This document shows positions 32,285 to 40,945 of a DNA stretch of 64,000 bases, piece after piece. A program made the translations under genes and the position numbers. The stretch comes from Streptomyces spinoverrucosus. Lineage in GTDB: Bacteria; Actinomycetota; Actinomycetes; Streptomycetales; Streptomycetaceae. The DNA lies in assembly GCF_015712165.1 (NCBI RefSeq), contig NZ_JADPZX010000001.1:434001-498000 (forward strand). Reading direction: 5' to 3'. The first letter of the stretch is position 1. Every line of letters starts with the position of its first letter. The notes under the pieces were generated by a model. That model did not search any database. It was not told where the DNA came from and worked only from the letters and a program-made list of their open reading frames with translations.

Positions 32285-33925
32285 TTGTCCCCGCAGTCAG
32301 CACAGCCACCGCAGTCCCCGAAGTCTGCGCAGTCACTGAATTCTCAGCAGACACCACCGTCGGACTCGCCTCCCGCCACTCCCCCGCCCCTCACGGAAGT
32401 CGAGACCCACGGCGTCGACCGCATCCCCGACGCCGAGCGCACCGCGACCCCGTTCGACCTGTTCCGGCTCGCCTTCGGCGGCGCGAACACCTTCTCGACC
32501 TGCGTCCTCGGCGCGTTCCCGATCCTGTTCGGCCTGTCCTTCTGGCAGGGCCTCGCGGCCACAGTCCTCGGGGTCGTCGCGGGCGCGCTGATCCTGTGCC
32601 CGATGGCGGTGTTCGGGCCGGTCAACGGCACCAACAACGCCGTCTCCTCCTCCGCCCACCTCGGCGTGCACGGCCGTGTGGTCGGCTCGTTCCTGTCGCT
32701 GCTGACGGCGGTCGCGTTCTTCTCCATATCGGTGTGGTCCTCCGGCGACGCCCTGATCGGCGGCGCGCACCGGCTGTTCGGCCTGGAGCGCTCCGACGTG
32801 TCGTTCGGCGTGGCGTACGCGCTGTTCGCCGGGCTGGTCCTCGCGGTGTGCGTGTACGGCTTCCGGTTCATGCTGTTCGTCAACAAGGTCGCGGTGACCT
32901 CGGCGAGCGCCCTGTTCCTGCTCGGCGCGATCGCCTTCGCCGGTGACTTCGACCCTTCGTATACGGGCGTGTTCACGGATTCGGCCGACCCTCGGACCCA
33001 GTCGCTGTTCTGGCCGTCGTTCATCGGCGCGGCCCTGATCGTCCTGTCGAACCCGGTGTCGTTCGGCGCGTTCCTCGGCGACTGGTCGCGCTACATCCCG
33101 GCGAGCACCCCGCGCCGCAAGGTGATCGGCGCGGCGTTCCTGTCGCAGCTCGCGACGCTGCTGCCGTTCGTCTTCGGCCTGGCCACCGCCAGCATCATCG
33201 CCACCAAGGCGCCGGACTACGTCGATCCGGCCGCCCCCGACTTCGTGGGCGGCCTGCTGGCGATCTCGCCGTCGTGGTTCTTCCTGCCGGTGTGTCTGCT
33301 GGCGCTGATCGGCGGCCTGTCGACGGGCACGACGGCGCTGTACGGCACCGGGCTGGACTTCTCGTCGGTGTTCCCGCGACTGTCGCGGGTGCAGGCCACG
33401 GTGCTGATCGGCGCGGTGTCGATCGCGTTCATCTTCGTCGGCCGGTTCGGCCTCGACCTGGTGCGGTCCATCTCCACCTTCGCCACGATGATCATCACCT
33501 GCACGACACCATGGATGGTCGTGATGATCCTCGGCTACTGCACCCGGCGCGGCTGGTACGACCCGGAGGCGCTCCAGGTCTTCAACCGCCGCCAGCGGGG
33601 CGGCCGTTACTGGTTTGCGCACGGCTGGAACTGGCGTGGCATGACCGCCTGGTGGGTCTCGGCGGTCATCGGTGTGCTGTTCACCAACATCCCCGGGCAG
33701 TTCGTGGGCCCGCTGGGCGACCTGGCGAACGGCGTCGACATCAGCCTGCCCCTGTCGCTGGCCGTGGCCGCCGTGCTGTTCCTGACACTGCTGCGGCTGT
33801 TCCCGGAGCCGCGAGCCGTGTACGGGCCGCAGGGTGCGCGGCTGGCCCGGACCGTGGACGTGCCGGTGCCGCCCATCACCGGGCCGGGGGCATTGTCAGT
33901 GCCTTCGACTACGTTGCGAGCATGA
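32285..33925 (+). CDS. NCS1-family nucleobase:cation symporter (cytosine/purine permease)
   Basis: A 546-residue membrane protein with twelve helices from about residue 60 on. NCS1 features: FGGANTFSTCVLGAFPILFGLSFWQG (start of TM1-2) and FGPVNGTNNAVSSS (TM3 region). It should import a base such as cytosine, uracil, allantoin or hydantoin with H+ or Na+. I prefer TTG at 32285, five bases after GGAG; ATG at 32087 would add 66 residues with weak codon bias. The first 35 residues are Ser/Gln/Pro-rich. The stop overlaps the next ATG as ATGA, coupling it to a hydrolase. Confidence 0.85.
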   Translation: MSPQSAQPPQSPKSAQSLNSQQTPPSDSPPATPPPLTEVETHGVDRIPDAERTATPFDLFRLAFGGANTFSTCVLGAFPILFGLSFWQGLAATVLGVVAGALILCPMAVFGPVNGTNNAVSSSAHLGVHGRVVGSFLSLLTAVAFFSISVWSSGDALIGGAHRLFGLERSDVSFGVAYALFAGLVLAVCVYGFRFMLFVNKVAVTSASALFLLGAIAFAGDFDPSYTGVFTDSADPRTQSLFWPSFIGAALIVLSNPVSFGAFLGDWSRYIPASTPRRKVIGAAFLSQLATLLPFVFGLATASIIATKAPDYVDPAAPDFVGGLLAISPSWFFLPVCLLALIGGLSTGTTALYGTGLDFSSVFPRLSRVQATVLIGAVSIAFIFVGRFGLDLVRSISTFATMIITCTTPWMVVMILGYCTRRGWYDPEALQVFNRRQRGGRYWFAHGWNWRGMTAWWVSAVIGVLFTNIPGQFVGPLGDLANGVDISLPLSLAVAAVLFLTLLRLFPEPRAVYGPQGARLARTVDVPVPPITGPGALSVPSTTLRA

Positions 33926-34617
33926 CCAACTTTGTATTGGTGGCGGGCACATGGCTCGGCGCATGGGCGTGGGACGAGGTGGCGGCCGAACTGCGCTCGG
34001 CCGGGCACGGTGTCCATGCCACGACGCTGACCGGCCTCGCCGAGAAGCAGGGTGTTCCCGCCGGGCAGCAGACCCACGTCCAGGACATCGTCGGCGAGGT
34101 CGAGCGCCTCGATCTGCGGGACGTCGTCCTGGTCGGGCACAGTTACGCGGGCATACCGGTCGGGCAGGCCGCCGTCCGGATCGGTGACCGGCTGAGGCGC
34201 GTGGTTCTGATGGATGCCAATGTCGCCGTCGACGGGGAGTCGTTCCTGTCGGGCTGGCCGAGCGACCAGGTGCGGGCGGCGATCGAGGAGAACGACGGCT
34301 TCTGGCCCCCGCTGACCGCCGGCGACTACGCGGACCAGGGTTTGACGGACGAGCAGATCACCCGCATCGTCGACGGCTGCACCCCACACCCCGGCGGCAC
34401 ATTGACCGAACCGGCGGTCATGGCCCGTCCACTGAGCGAGGTGCCCGGCACCTACGTCAAGTGCCTCCTCGACGGGGACGAACCATGGGGTGCAGCGGCC
34501 GAGTTGCTCAAGAGTGAGCGCTGGGCGTTGGTGAACATGGACACCGGCCACTGGCCGATGTTCTCCCAGCCGCGCGAACTGGCCGCGATTCTGCACCAGT
34601 CGGTCGCGAGGGAGTGA
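33922..34617 (+). CDS. Alpha/beta-hydrolase coupled to the permease
   Basis: A 231-residue hydrolase of the salicylate-esterase-like (MES/HNL) type: start TNFVLVAGTWLGAWAWDEV, nucleophile elbow VGHSYAG with the Ser near 73, and the catalytic His in NMDTGHWPMFSQP near 213. Family members cleave small esters or hydroxynitriles. The ATG overlaps the permease stop by four bases, so both are made together, which suggests it acts on the imported compound (inference). A hydroxyacid oxidase follows 84 bases later on the same strand. Confidence 0.85.
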   Translation: MTNFVLVAGTWLGAWAWDEVAAELRSAGHGVHATTLTGLAEKQGVPAGQQTHVQDIVGEVERLDLRDVVLVGHSYAGIPVGQAAVRIGDRLRRVVLMDANVAVDGESFLSGWPSDQVRAAIEENDGFWPPLTAGDYADQGLTDEQITRIVDGCTPHPGGTLTEPAVMARPLSEVPGTYVKCLLDGDEPWGAAAELLKSERWALVNMDTGHWPMFSQPRELAAILHQSVARE

Positions 34618-34701
34618 GGCCGCACCGCTGGACGGACCTGCCCTTGATCGCCAGTATCGTCGGGACGACGCGGCTCGACGGCGAGAGGCGGGGACCGGGC
34701 G

Positions 34702-35871
34702 ATGGCGAAGCACTGGGCCGACTTCCAGTACGAGATCTATCTGAACGGGATGACGGGAGCCGTACCGCGGCTGCCGACCGATCTGACGCGGCTGGAGGAG
34801 CTCACCGAGCAGCGGCTCGGTCCCGGCCCGGTGGGCTATGTCGCGGGCAGCGCCGGCGACGGCAGTACGGCCCGCGCCAACCGGGCGGCCCTGAGCCGTC
34901 GCCGGATCGTGCCGCGGATGCTGCGGGACGTGCACGAGCGGGACCTGTCGGTCGAGGTGCTGGGCCGCGCGCTGCCCGCGCCGGTGGCGCTGGCGCCGGT
35001 CGGGGTGCTGTCGATCATGCATCCGGACGCGGAGTGCGCCGCCGCCCGGGCGGCCGCCGCGCAGGGCGTGCCCTATGTGCTGTCCTCGGCGTCCAGCACG
35101 CCGATCGAGCAGGTCGCGGAGGCGATGGGCGACGCCGAGCGCTGGTTCCAGCTGTACTGGGCCAAGGACCGCGAGGTCACCCGGAGTTTCCTGAACCGGG
35201 CGAAGGCGGCCGGGTTCGGCGTCCTGGTCGTCACGCTGGACACACCGCTGCTCGCCTGGCGGCCGCGCGACCTGGACCAGGCCTACCTGCCGTTCCTTCA
35301 CGGGGTGGGCACCGCCAACTACTTCTCCGACCCGGCGTTCCGGGCGGGCCTCGCGAAGCCGGTGCACGAGGATCCGAACGCGGCGGTGATGCACTTCGTC
35401 GGCATGTTCGCGGACCCCGCCAATACCTGGCCGGACCTGGCGTTCCTGCGGGAGAACTGGGACGGCCCGATCGTCCTGAAGGGCGTCCTGCACCCGGACG
35501 ACGCCCGGCAGGCCGTCGACGCCGGAATGGACGGCGTGGTGGTGTCCAACCACGGCGGCCGTCAGGTGGCCGGGGCGACAGCGGCGGCCGACGCGCTGCC
35601 CAGCGTGGTGGCGGCGGTCGGCGACCGGCTGACGGTGCTGTTCGACAGCGGGGTGCGTACCGGGGACGACATCTTCAAGGCGCTCGCGCTCGGCGCGCGG
35701 GCGGTACTGGTCGGACGGCCGTACGTCTACGGTCTCGCGCTCGACGGCCAGGCGGGCGTGGAGCACGTGATCCGCTGCCTGCTCGCCGAACTCGACCTCA
35801 CCCTCGCCCTGTCCGGCCACGCCACACCCGCGACCGTCGGCGCGTCCGACCTCGTGGAGGGCCCCGCCTGA
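34702..35871 (+). CDS. FMN-dependent alpha-hydroxyacid oxidase (lactate oxidase/monooxygenase family)
   Basis: A 389-residue TIM-barrel flavoenzyme. FMN- and substrate-binding landmarks: GYVAGSAGD (45-53), PVALAPVGVLSIMHPD, FQLYWAKDRE, and the catalytic SNHGGRQ with H284 and R287; DSGVRTGDDIFKALALGARAV closes the phosphate site. It oxidises an L-2-hydroxyacid to the 2-oxoacid, giving H2O2 or, if of the monooxygenase type, a shortened acid. Length and N-terminus are closest to lactate 2-monooxygenase-like proteins. The ATG has GGCGAGAGGCGGGGA upstream. Possible link with the preceding permease and hydrolase. Confidence 0.88.
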   Translation: MAKHWADFQYEIYLNGMTGAVPRLPTDLTRLEELTEQRLGPGPVGYVAGSAGDGSTARANRAALSRRRIVPRMLRDVHERDLSVEVLGRALPAPVALAPVGVLSIMHPDAECAAARAAAAQGVPYVLSSASSTPIEQVAEAMGDAERWFQLYWAKDREVTRSFLNRAKAAGFGVLVVTLDTPLLAWRPRDLDQAYLPFLHGVGTANYFSDPAFRAGLAKPVHEDPNAAVMHFVGMFADPANTWPDLAFLRENWDGPIVLKGVLHPDDARQAVDAGMDGVVVSNHGGRQVAGATAAADALPSVVAAVGDRLTVLFDSGVRTGDDIFKALALGARAVLVGRPYVYGLALDGQAGVEHVIRCLLAELDLTLALSGHATPATVGASDLVEGPA

Positions 35872-35897
35872 CCGCCGCGCCGGACGGCCGCAGCCCC

Positions 35898-35918
35898 GGC
35901 CGGCACCGAACGCCGGCC
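35898..35918. terminator. Short hairpin between convergent genes
   Basis: GGCCGGC pairs with GCCGGCC across a 7-base loop, 27 bases after the oxidase stop and 40 bases before the end of the opposing gene. Modest stem, so a weak call. Confidence 0.4.
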
Positions 35919-35957
35919 AGGGCCACGGGGCGCGCGTCCGCGCCCGCCGACTCGACG

Positions 35958-37571
35958 CTAGAACCCGCTGCCGAGCCCCGCCTGCCGTGCCGACGGGTCG
36001 ACCGTCTCCACGACCGACAGCGAGCCCGCGTCGGCCGGCTGCGGATCGGTCAGCCACCGCTGGGCGTCCGATCCGTCGCGCACCTTGACGACGATGTCGG
36101 CTCCCGGGTCCCCGCTCGTGGCGGCGAGCGCCAACTGCTCGTCCCAGCGGGGCAGCAGCTCGCCCCGGACGGTGAGGTCGTACCGCACGTCGTCGGCGCG
36201 CTCGTCGTCCTCGTCGGCGCACGTGCCGAGGATGACGACACCGGCGTCCGCGTGCGAGTCCAGGCACAGCCCGGGGTCGGCCACGCTGCGCAGCAGCCCG
36301 TCGTTCTCGTACGACCACTGCTGGGTCGGTTCGGACGAGCAGCTCTCCAGTACGGCCCCGGCCCCCGCCTCGGCCTCGTCGCGGACGTCGAGGCACAGCT
36401 CGCTCGCGGCGTTGCGCAGCCGGGTCTGCCGGGGTGCGGTGGGGAGTTGGGCAGTGCCGGGGGGCGTGGGCTGGGCCTGGGTGCCGGTGCCGGGTGCCGA
36501 GCCGGTGCCCTCGGTGGCGCCCGCGGAGGCCGTGGGGTCGGTCTCACCGTCGTAGGACGACAGGCTGGTGGCGAGGACGGTGCCGAGCAGTGCGGCGCCG
36601 GCGATGCCCACGCCCGTGCGCAGTGCCCGGGAGGAGCGCCCGGCCACTTTGGGGAAGCGGGCCAGGACACGGTGGCGTGCGGCGCTGCGGGCGCGGGCGG
36701 AGTGCCGGGCGGCGGCGCGCGTGCGCGGCCGGTGCTGGGTGCGGCCCGGCCGGGAGTCGAGATAGCGGCGGCTGCCCCAGCCGAGCACGGCCTCGGCGAG
36801 CAGGACGTCCAGTCCGCCCTCGAAATGGCTGAGCTGTTCGGCGGCGTCACGGCAGTAACGGCACTCCGCCAGATGCTGCTGGACATCCGGCAGCAGGGCG
36901 CCGCCGCGGCGGATCGGGACATCGAGGAGGCGGTTGTAGAAGCCGCAGTCCTTCGACGGCGCGAGTTGCTGATGCGCCCGTACACAGCCCTCGCGGAATT
37001 TGTCCCGGGCCTGTTCGAGGGTGGCCGACGCCGTGTCGGTGTCCATGCCGAGCAGACCGGCGGCGAAGGCGATCGGTTCCGCCTCGACCTCGGTGTGCCA
37101 CAGCAGAGCGCGGGCCGGTCCGGGAAGGCCCTGGAATGCGCGCTCGGCCAGCTTGCGGTTTTCCGGCGTCATGGACTTGGCGGTACGCATACCACGTCCC
37201 CCGGCCGGTTTCTGCAACTCCGGCAGTGCCCCCGTTATTCGCTCCTCGGCCGACCACAGCCGCACGATGTCCCGCACCGTCACCAGCAGCCGCGGCCGCA
37301 GCGCGTCGCCCGTCTCCCCGAGGGTGAGCCGGTCGAAGACCTGGTGGAAGGCGGCGGCGGTGACCATGGACGCGACGCTCGCGGAGGAGGCGAGGCAGAT
37401 CACCGCGTAGTCGTGCGCCGGCTGCCAGTGCCGGGCGATCAGCAGGGCCGTGGAATGGGCGACTTCGGCGTCCGGGGCGCCGGTCAGCCGGGCGGCGAGG
37501 GCCGCGTCGGATTCGCCCGGATCACCGCCCGACGGCGGGTAAGGAGGACGAGGGGGGTGGGGGGTGGGCAC
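35958..37571 (-). CDS. Sigma-like / zinc-finger / membrane / ricin-domain fusion protein
   Basis: A 537-residue protein with an unusual domain order. Residues about 15-185 look like an ECF sigma factor (a region-2-like helical part, then a region-4-like segment around GLLGMDTDTASATLEQARDKF), but are diverged. A zinc-finger anti-sigma motif HLAECRYC (HxxxCxxC) follows near 240. After a basic stretch comes one membrane helix (about 320-340), a Pro/Thr-rich linker, and an outer ricin-B-like lectin part (380-525) with repeats such as ELCLDVRDE and GLCLDSHAD. It could couple carbohydrate binding outside to gene control inside. GTG at 37571 follows GGAAGGA. Confidence 0.75.
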   Translation of the reverse strand: MPTPHPPRPPYPPSGGDPGESDAALAARLTGAPDAEVAHSTALLIARHWQPAHDYAVICLASSASVASMVTAAAFHQVFDRLTLGETGDALRPRLLVTVRDIVRLWSAEERITGALPELQKPAGGRGMRTAKSMTPENRKLAERAFQGLPGPARALLWHTEVEAEPIAFAAGLLGMDTDTASATLEQARDKFREGCVRAHQQLAPSKDCGFYNRLLDVPIRRGGALLPDVQQHLAECRYCRDAAEQLSHFEGGLDVLLAEAVLGWGSRRYLDSRPGRTQHRPRTRAAARHSARARSAARHRVLARFPKVAGRSSRALRTGVGIAGAALLGTVLATSLSSYDGETDPTASAGATEGTGSAPGTGTQAQPTPPGTAQLPTAPRQTRLRNAASELCLDVRDEAEAGAGAVLESCSSEPTQQWSYENDGLLRSVADPGLCLDSHADAGVVILGTCADEDDERADDVRYDLTVRGELLPRWDEQLALAATSGDPGADIVVKVRDGSDAQRWLTDPQPADAGSLSVVETVDPSARQAGLGSGF

Positions 37572-37868
37572 TGAGCGGATTCCTTCCCACGCAAGGTGGC
37601 ACAAAGAGTTCTGTCCGCCGAAAAGGAAGCCGCCCGATTGGTGCGTACCTTTTTGACGGGGTGCGAGGGGCGTGAATTGTGCGCGTGAGCCCGGCCATTA
37701 CACCCCCCGCCGGATGGTTCACACTGTCACAGCTCGCTCTGGGCCAACAAGGCACTTGAGCAACATCAGCGCCACTGACAGAAAGTCAAATTCGGGCGCT
37801 ACTCGTGGCGCGTGGCTCGCCATTCGATATTCCGAGCGCCCCGTGCGAGCGCCCCGGAATGGCCGCTG

Positions 37869-38246
37869 TCAGATCTGCCAGGACCGCAGCCGGTCCGCCG
37901 CACCGTACACATCCGTCTTGCCGTCGATCAGGTCCCGGGTGAGGTCGACCAGCGCGCCGTAGGGCGGGTCGATACCGACGCCGCTGACGAACATGTAGGC
38001 CACGGCGGTCGCGCAGGCGAAGCGGGCGTTGGCCGAGGGCAGCGGCTTGAGCAGGGCGAGGGTGTGCAGCAGGGCGGCGGCCCGCCAGGCGGGGTCGGAG
38101 TTCACGCCGAGGCGGGGCGGGTCGACGCGGTGCCGGGCGACGGCGGCGACCAGCGCGGAGAAGTCGTTGATCGTCGGCTGGTCCGGCAGGACCTCCTCGT
38201 GCCGCTGGAGGAGCCAGGGCACGTCGATGTGCAGGACGGGTGCCAT
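37869..38246 (-). CDS. Doc-like (Fic-fold) toxin with degenerate active site
   Basis: A 125-residue protein with the outline of Doc: LHIDVPWLLQRHEEVL at the start, a helical core AWRAAALLHTLALL, then the loop where Fic/Doc proteins carry HPFxxGNKR. Here that loop reads KPLPSANARFA, so the catalytic His is Lys and the Gly is Ala, while Asn and Arg remain. It may have lost AMP/phosphotransfer activity. It begins three bases after the stop of the small upstream gene, a standard antitoxin-toxin order. Similar degenerate loops occur in other streptomycete Doc relatives as I recall, so this may be a subfamily trait. Confidence 0.75.
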   Translation of the reverse strand: MAPVLHIDVPWLLQRHEEVLPDQPTINDFSALVAAVARHRVDPPRLGVNSDPAWRAAALLHTLALLKPLPSANARFACATAVAYMFVSGVGIDPPYGALVDLTRDLIDGKTDVYGAADRLRSWQI

Positions 38247-38249
38247 CGG

Positions 38250-38495
38250 TCAGGCGACCCGTCCCTCGCCGCCCGCGGGCGGCTCGTCGTCGGGGAAGGC
38301 GGCCGCGAACTCGTCGGCGTGGGCGGCGAAGAACCGGCGGAAGGCTTCGGCGCCCTCCTGCAGCGCCCGGTGCCGGGCGATGTCGGCCGCGGCCGCCTCA
38401 CGCACGAGGGCCTTCATCGACGTACCGCGCTCCTTGGCGATCTGTCGCAGGTCCTCCAGCTCACGATCACTGAACTCCACGTTGAGGGCTGGCAT
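38250..38495 (-). CDS. Antitoxin, ribbon-helix-helix type
   Basis: An 81-residue protein. The N-terminal 45 residues follow the ribbon-helix-helix pattern: strand PALNVEFSD, helix ELEDLRQIAKERG, turn, helix SMKALVREAAAADI. The C-terminal half is acidic and probably binds the toxin. It precedes the Doc-like gene by three bases. RHH antitoxins usually repress their own operon; a tandem 10-bp repeat lies 21 bases upstream of the start, the likely operator. In classic phd-doc the antitoxin is of Phd fold, so this pairing is a variant. Confidence 0.75.
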   Translation of the reverse strand: MPALNVEFSDRELEDLRQIAKERGTSMKALVREAAAADIARHRALQEGAEAFRRFFAAHADEFAAAFPDDEPPAGGEGRVA

Positions 38496-38516
38496 GCGCC
38501 TACGGTACCGCCAGGG

Positions 38517-38536
38517 GTACTTACTCGTAAATACTC
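38517..38536 (-). promoter_or_regulatory. Tandem repeat upstream of the antitoxin gene
   Basis: On the + strand GTACTTACTC is followed directly by GTAAATACTC (8 of 10 identical). It is markedly AT-rich for this genome and sits just upstream of the toxin-antitoxin operon, as expected of an RHH operator or promoter element. Confidence 0.5.
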
Positions 38537-38565
38537 CCAGCTCAGAGGGGTCAGGAGACGGTACC

Positions 38566-40797
38566 TCAGCCCTGGTCCGCCACGAAGGACGCCATCCGGG
38601 CCAGGGCGGCGTTCCAGTTGATCGTCAACTCGTTCGTCGACCAGGACTGGATGTCGTCGATGTAGCAGAACTGACCGACGCAGCCCTGGAGTTTGCTCTG
38701 CGCGTAGGGGTCCTGGATGCTGGAGTTCGGGCCGCCGGCGAGGGTGCCCCGCGGCGGGTTCGGCAGGGCGGGGTCGAGCTGGCGGGCGTACCAGCGGCTG
38801 TGCTGGTTCTGCGCGCCGACCTCGCCGTAGCCGGTGACGTAGGAGATGTTCAGGGCGTTGCGGCCGAGGACGTAGTCCATGCTCTGCAGCGCGCCGTCGC
38901 GGTACTTGCCGGCGCCGGTCAGGTCGTGGGCGGTGGCGATGATCACCGCGTTGTTGAGGACCTGGTGGTTGGAGCCCCAGTCGTAGAGGTTGCCGTCGGG
39001 GGCGTAGGGCATGCCGTACGGCTGTGCCTTCAGCGTGGCCAGATAGCGGTCGGCGCCCTTGATCACCGACTGGCGGACCCTGTCGCGTCCGGGGAGCCGG
39101 TTCGGCACGGTCGCGAGGTCGAGGCGGCCCGCGGCGGCCGTCCGGGCCCAGTCGAAGCCGAGCGGACCGAAGATGTCGGCGGTGTGCACGGGTGAGGTGA
39201 CGATGTGCCGCTCGAACTGCCGCTCCCCGGTGGTGAGATACAGCTCGGCCGCCGCCCAGTAGAACTCGTCGGTCGCGTCGCTGTCGGCGTAGGCGCCACC
39301 GCCGATGCCGTCGTTCGGGTCGGCGTACATCTCCGGGTGCGCGAGGGCCGCCGTCCAGGCCTTGCGCGCCGCCGTGAGTGCCCGCGCCGCGAAGGCGCGG
39401 TCATAGGGCCGGTACAGCCGGGCCGCCTGCGCGGCCGTCGCCGCCAGGTTGAGGGTCGCCTGCGTGGACGGCGGGTGCAGCTCGCGCTTCTGCGGGTCGT
39501 CGCTGGGCAGCAGCGGCAGGCCCGTCCACTGCTCGTCGTGCATCTTGTGGTGCGCCATCCCGGCCAGCGGCTCGCCGTCCGGCACCTGCATCCGCAGCAG
39601 GAACTCCAGCTCCCAGCGGACCTCGTCCAGGAGGTCCGGCACCTTGTTGCCGCTCTCCGGGATGGCGAGGGTGCCGTCGCGGAGCGGGCCGGGCCGTCCG
39701 GTGCGGGCGTGCAGGGCGCGTTCGTAGGTGCTGAGCAGCTCCCAGGTCGAGATGCCGCCGTTGACGACGTACTTGCCGTGGTCACCGGCGTCGTACCAGC
39801 CGCCGGTGACGTCGAGGGTGTGGTCGCAGACTCCCGGCCGGCAGGGCACGTTCGCGTCGCCCTGGTTGGGCGCGACGCCCACGTGTCCGGCGGGGCGTCC
39901 GTAGCCGGGGCGCAGATCGTCGCGGATCTCGATGCCGCTGCGCTGCGTGTAGTAGAACTTCAGCGCGTCCAGCCGCAGCTGCTCGTACACGGCCGCGTCG
40001 ATGTCGAACGGCCGGCTCGTCTCGCCGTCCGCGACCAGCGTGAGGCCCTTGCCGCGGGCCCGGTGGGAGCCGAAGTCGATGGAGTGGACGTTCTGCCCGG
40101 AGGAGACGTCGCCACCGCGCGGCACGGTCCGGCCCCGGGCGAGCACCGCACCCTCGGCACTCTTCAGCTGCCAGGGCAGCGCCTCGGTCGCGTCGGTGAC
40201 GAGGGTGGCGTTCTTCGGCCCGGTGGGCAGATAGGCGACCTGGTTGACGCGGACGCGTGGTCCGGTGTCCGGTTCGTACGGCTCCGGCGGCACCCCGCCC
40301 AGCAGCGACACGTCGTCCATGCAGAAGCGCCAGGCCTGCGCTGCACCGCCGAGCTGGAAGGCGACCTGGCCCTGCGCGGTGTCGACGGGCGAGGTGAAGG
40401 TGTAGGCGTACGCGTCACCGGAGACGCTCAGCTGCGGCTTCACCTCGAACCAGGTGTCGTACGGCGCCTGAGACAGGCCCACGATCGCGCGTACGGCGTT
40501 CCCGGCGGGCGCGCCGGAGGCGGTGAAGGAGAAGCGGTACGACTCCCCCTTCACCAGGGTGAGGTCGTTCTGGCCGACGGCCGCGTCCCAGGGGTTGGCG
40601 GTGCCGCCGGGGACGTCCGCGCAGAGCCGGCCGTCGGACAGGGCGGCGGTGACATTGCTGACCCACCAGGGGTCGGTGGTGCCGTCGAAGGTGCCGTTCC
40701 TGATCTGCTCGACCTCGTCGGCTTCGGCGGGCAGTGCGGTGAGGGCCGTTCCCAGCAGGGCGGTCAGGGACAGCAGGGCGGTTCTGCCTCGGTTCAC
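38566..40797 (-). CDS. Secreted endoglucanase, glycoside hydrolase family 9 with N-terminal CBM4/9
   Basis: A 743-residue secreted cellulase. Signal peptide 1-26 (ends AEA), a CBM4_9-like sugar-binding domain (30-168), an Ig-like CelD_N domain (178-268, starting [15 protein letters not shown]) and the GH9 (alpha/alpha)6 barrel (275-735). Catalytic residues: D336 and D339 in [12 protein letters not shown] activate water, E723 in [10 protein letters not shown] is the acid. Its product should be short cellodextrins. A perfect CebR operator lies 38 bases before the start codon, so it is predicted to be induced by cellobiose/cellotriose. A GH2 gene lies upstream on the same strand. Confidence 0.94.
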   Translation of the reverse strand: MNRGRTALLSLTALLGTALTALPAEADEVEQIRNGTFDGTTDPWWVSNVTAALSDGRLCADVPGGTANPWDAAVGQNDLTLVKGESYRFSFTASGAPAGNAVRAIVGLSQAPYDTWFEVKPQLSVSGDAYAYTFTSPVDTAQGQVAFQLGGAAQAWRFCMDDVSLLGGVPPEPYEPDTGPRVRVNQVAYLPTGPKNATLVTDATEALPWQLKSAEGAVLARGRTVPRGGDVSSGQNVHSIDFGSHRARGKGLTLVADGETSRPFDIDAAVYEQLRLDALKFYYTQRSGIEIRDDLRPGYGRPAGHVGVAPNQGDANVPCRPGVCDHTLDVTGGWYDAGDHGKYVVNGGISTWELLSTYERALHARTGRPGPLRDGTLAIPESGNKVPDLLDEVRWELEFLLRMQVPDGEPLAGMAHHKMHDEQWTGLPLLPSDDPQKRELHPPSTQATLNLAATAAQAARLYRPYDRAFAARALTAARKAWTAALAHPEMYADPNDGIGGGAYADSDATDEFYWAAAELYLTTGERQFERHIVTSPVHTADIFGPLGFDWARTAAAGRLDLATVPNRLPGRDRVRQSVIKGADRYLATLKAQPYGMPYAPDGNLYDWGSNHQVLNNAVIIATAHDLTGAGKYRDGALQSMDYVLGRNALNISYVTGYGEVGAQNQHSRWYARQLDPALPNPPRGTLAGGPNSSIQDPYAQSKLQGCVGQFCYIDDIQSWSTNELTINWNAALARMASFVADQG

Positions 40798-40834
40798 GTC
40801 GGGGCTCCTCGGGGTGCGGGCGGCGCCCCTGCGA

Positions 40835-40848
40835 TGGGAGCGCTCCCA
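40835..40848. promoter_or_regulatory. CebR operator (cellulose-utilisation repressor box)
   Basis: TGGGAGCGCTCCCA is the exact 14-bp palindromic consensus of CebR, the LacI-family repressor of cellulose genes in streptomycetes. It lies between the GH2 stop and the GH9 start, 38 bases from the latter, overlapping where a promoter would be. CebR itself is not in this window. Confidence 0.9.
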
Positions 40849-40945
40849 AGTTGCGGACGTCCGCCATGCTTGTGCGAGAGGTGACGCCCCGTCAACGGTC
40901 CGGACCGTACTGCTTCTGACGTCCGGACCGTTCGGTGTACGGGGC

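Noticed and set aside
38029..39195. Long + strand frame opposite the toxin-antitoxin and GH9 genes
   Set aside because: Antisense shadow; GH9 catalytic motifs and the signal peptide fix the minus strand as coding.
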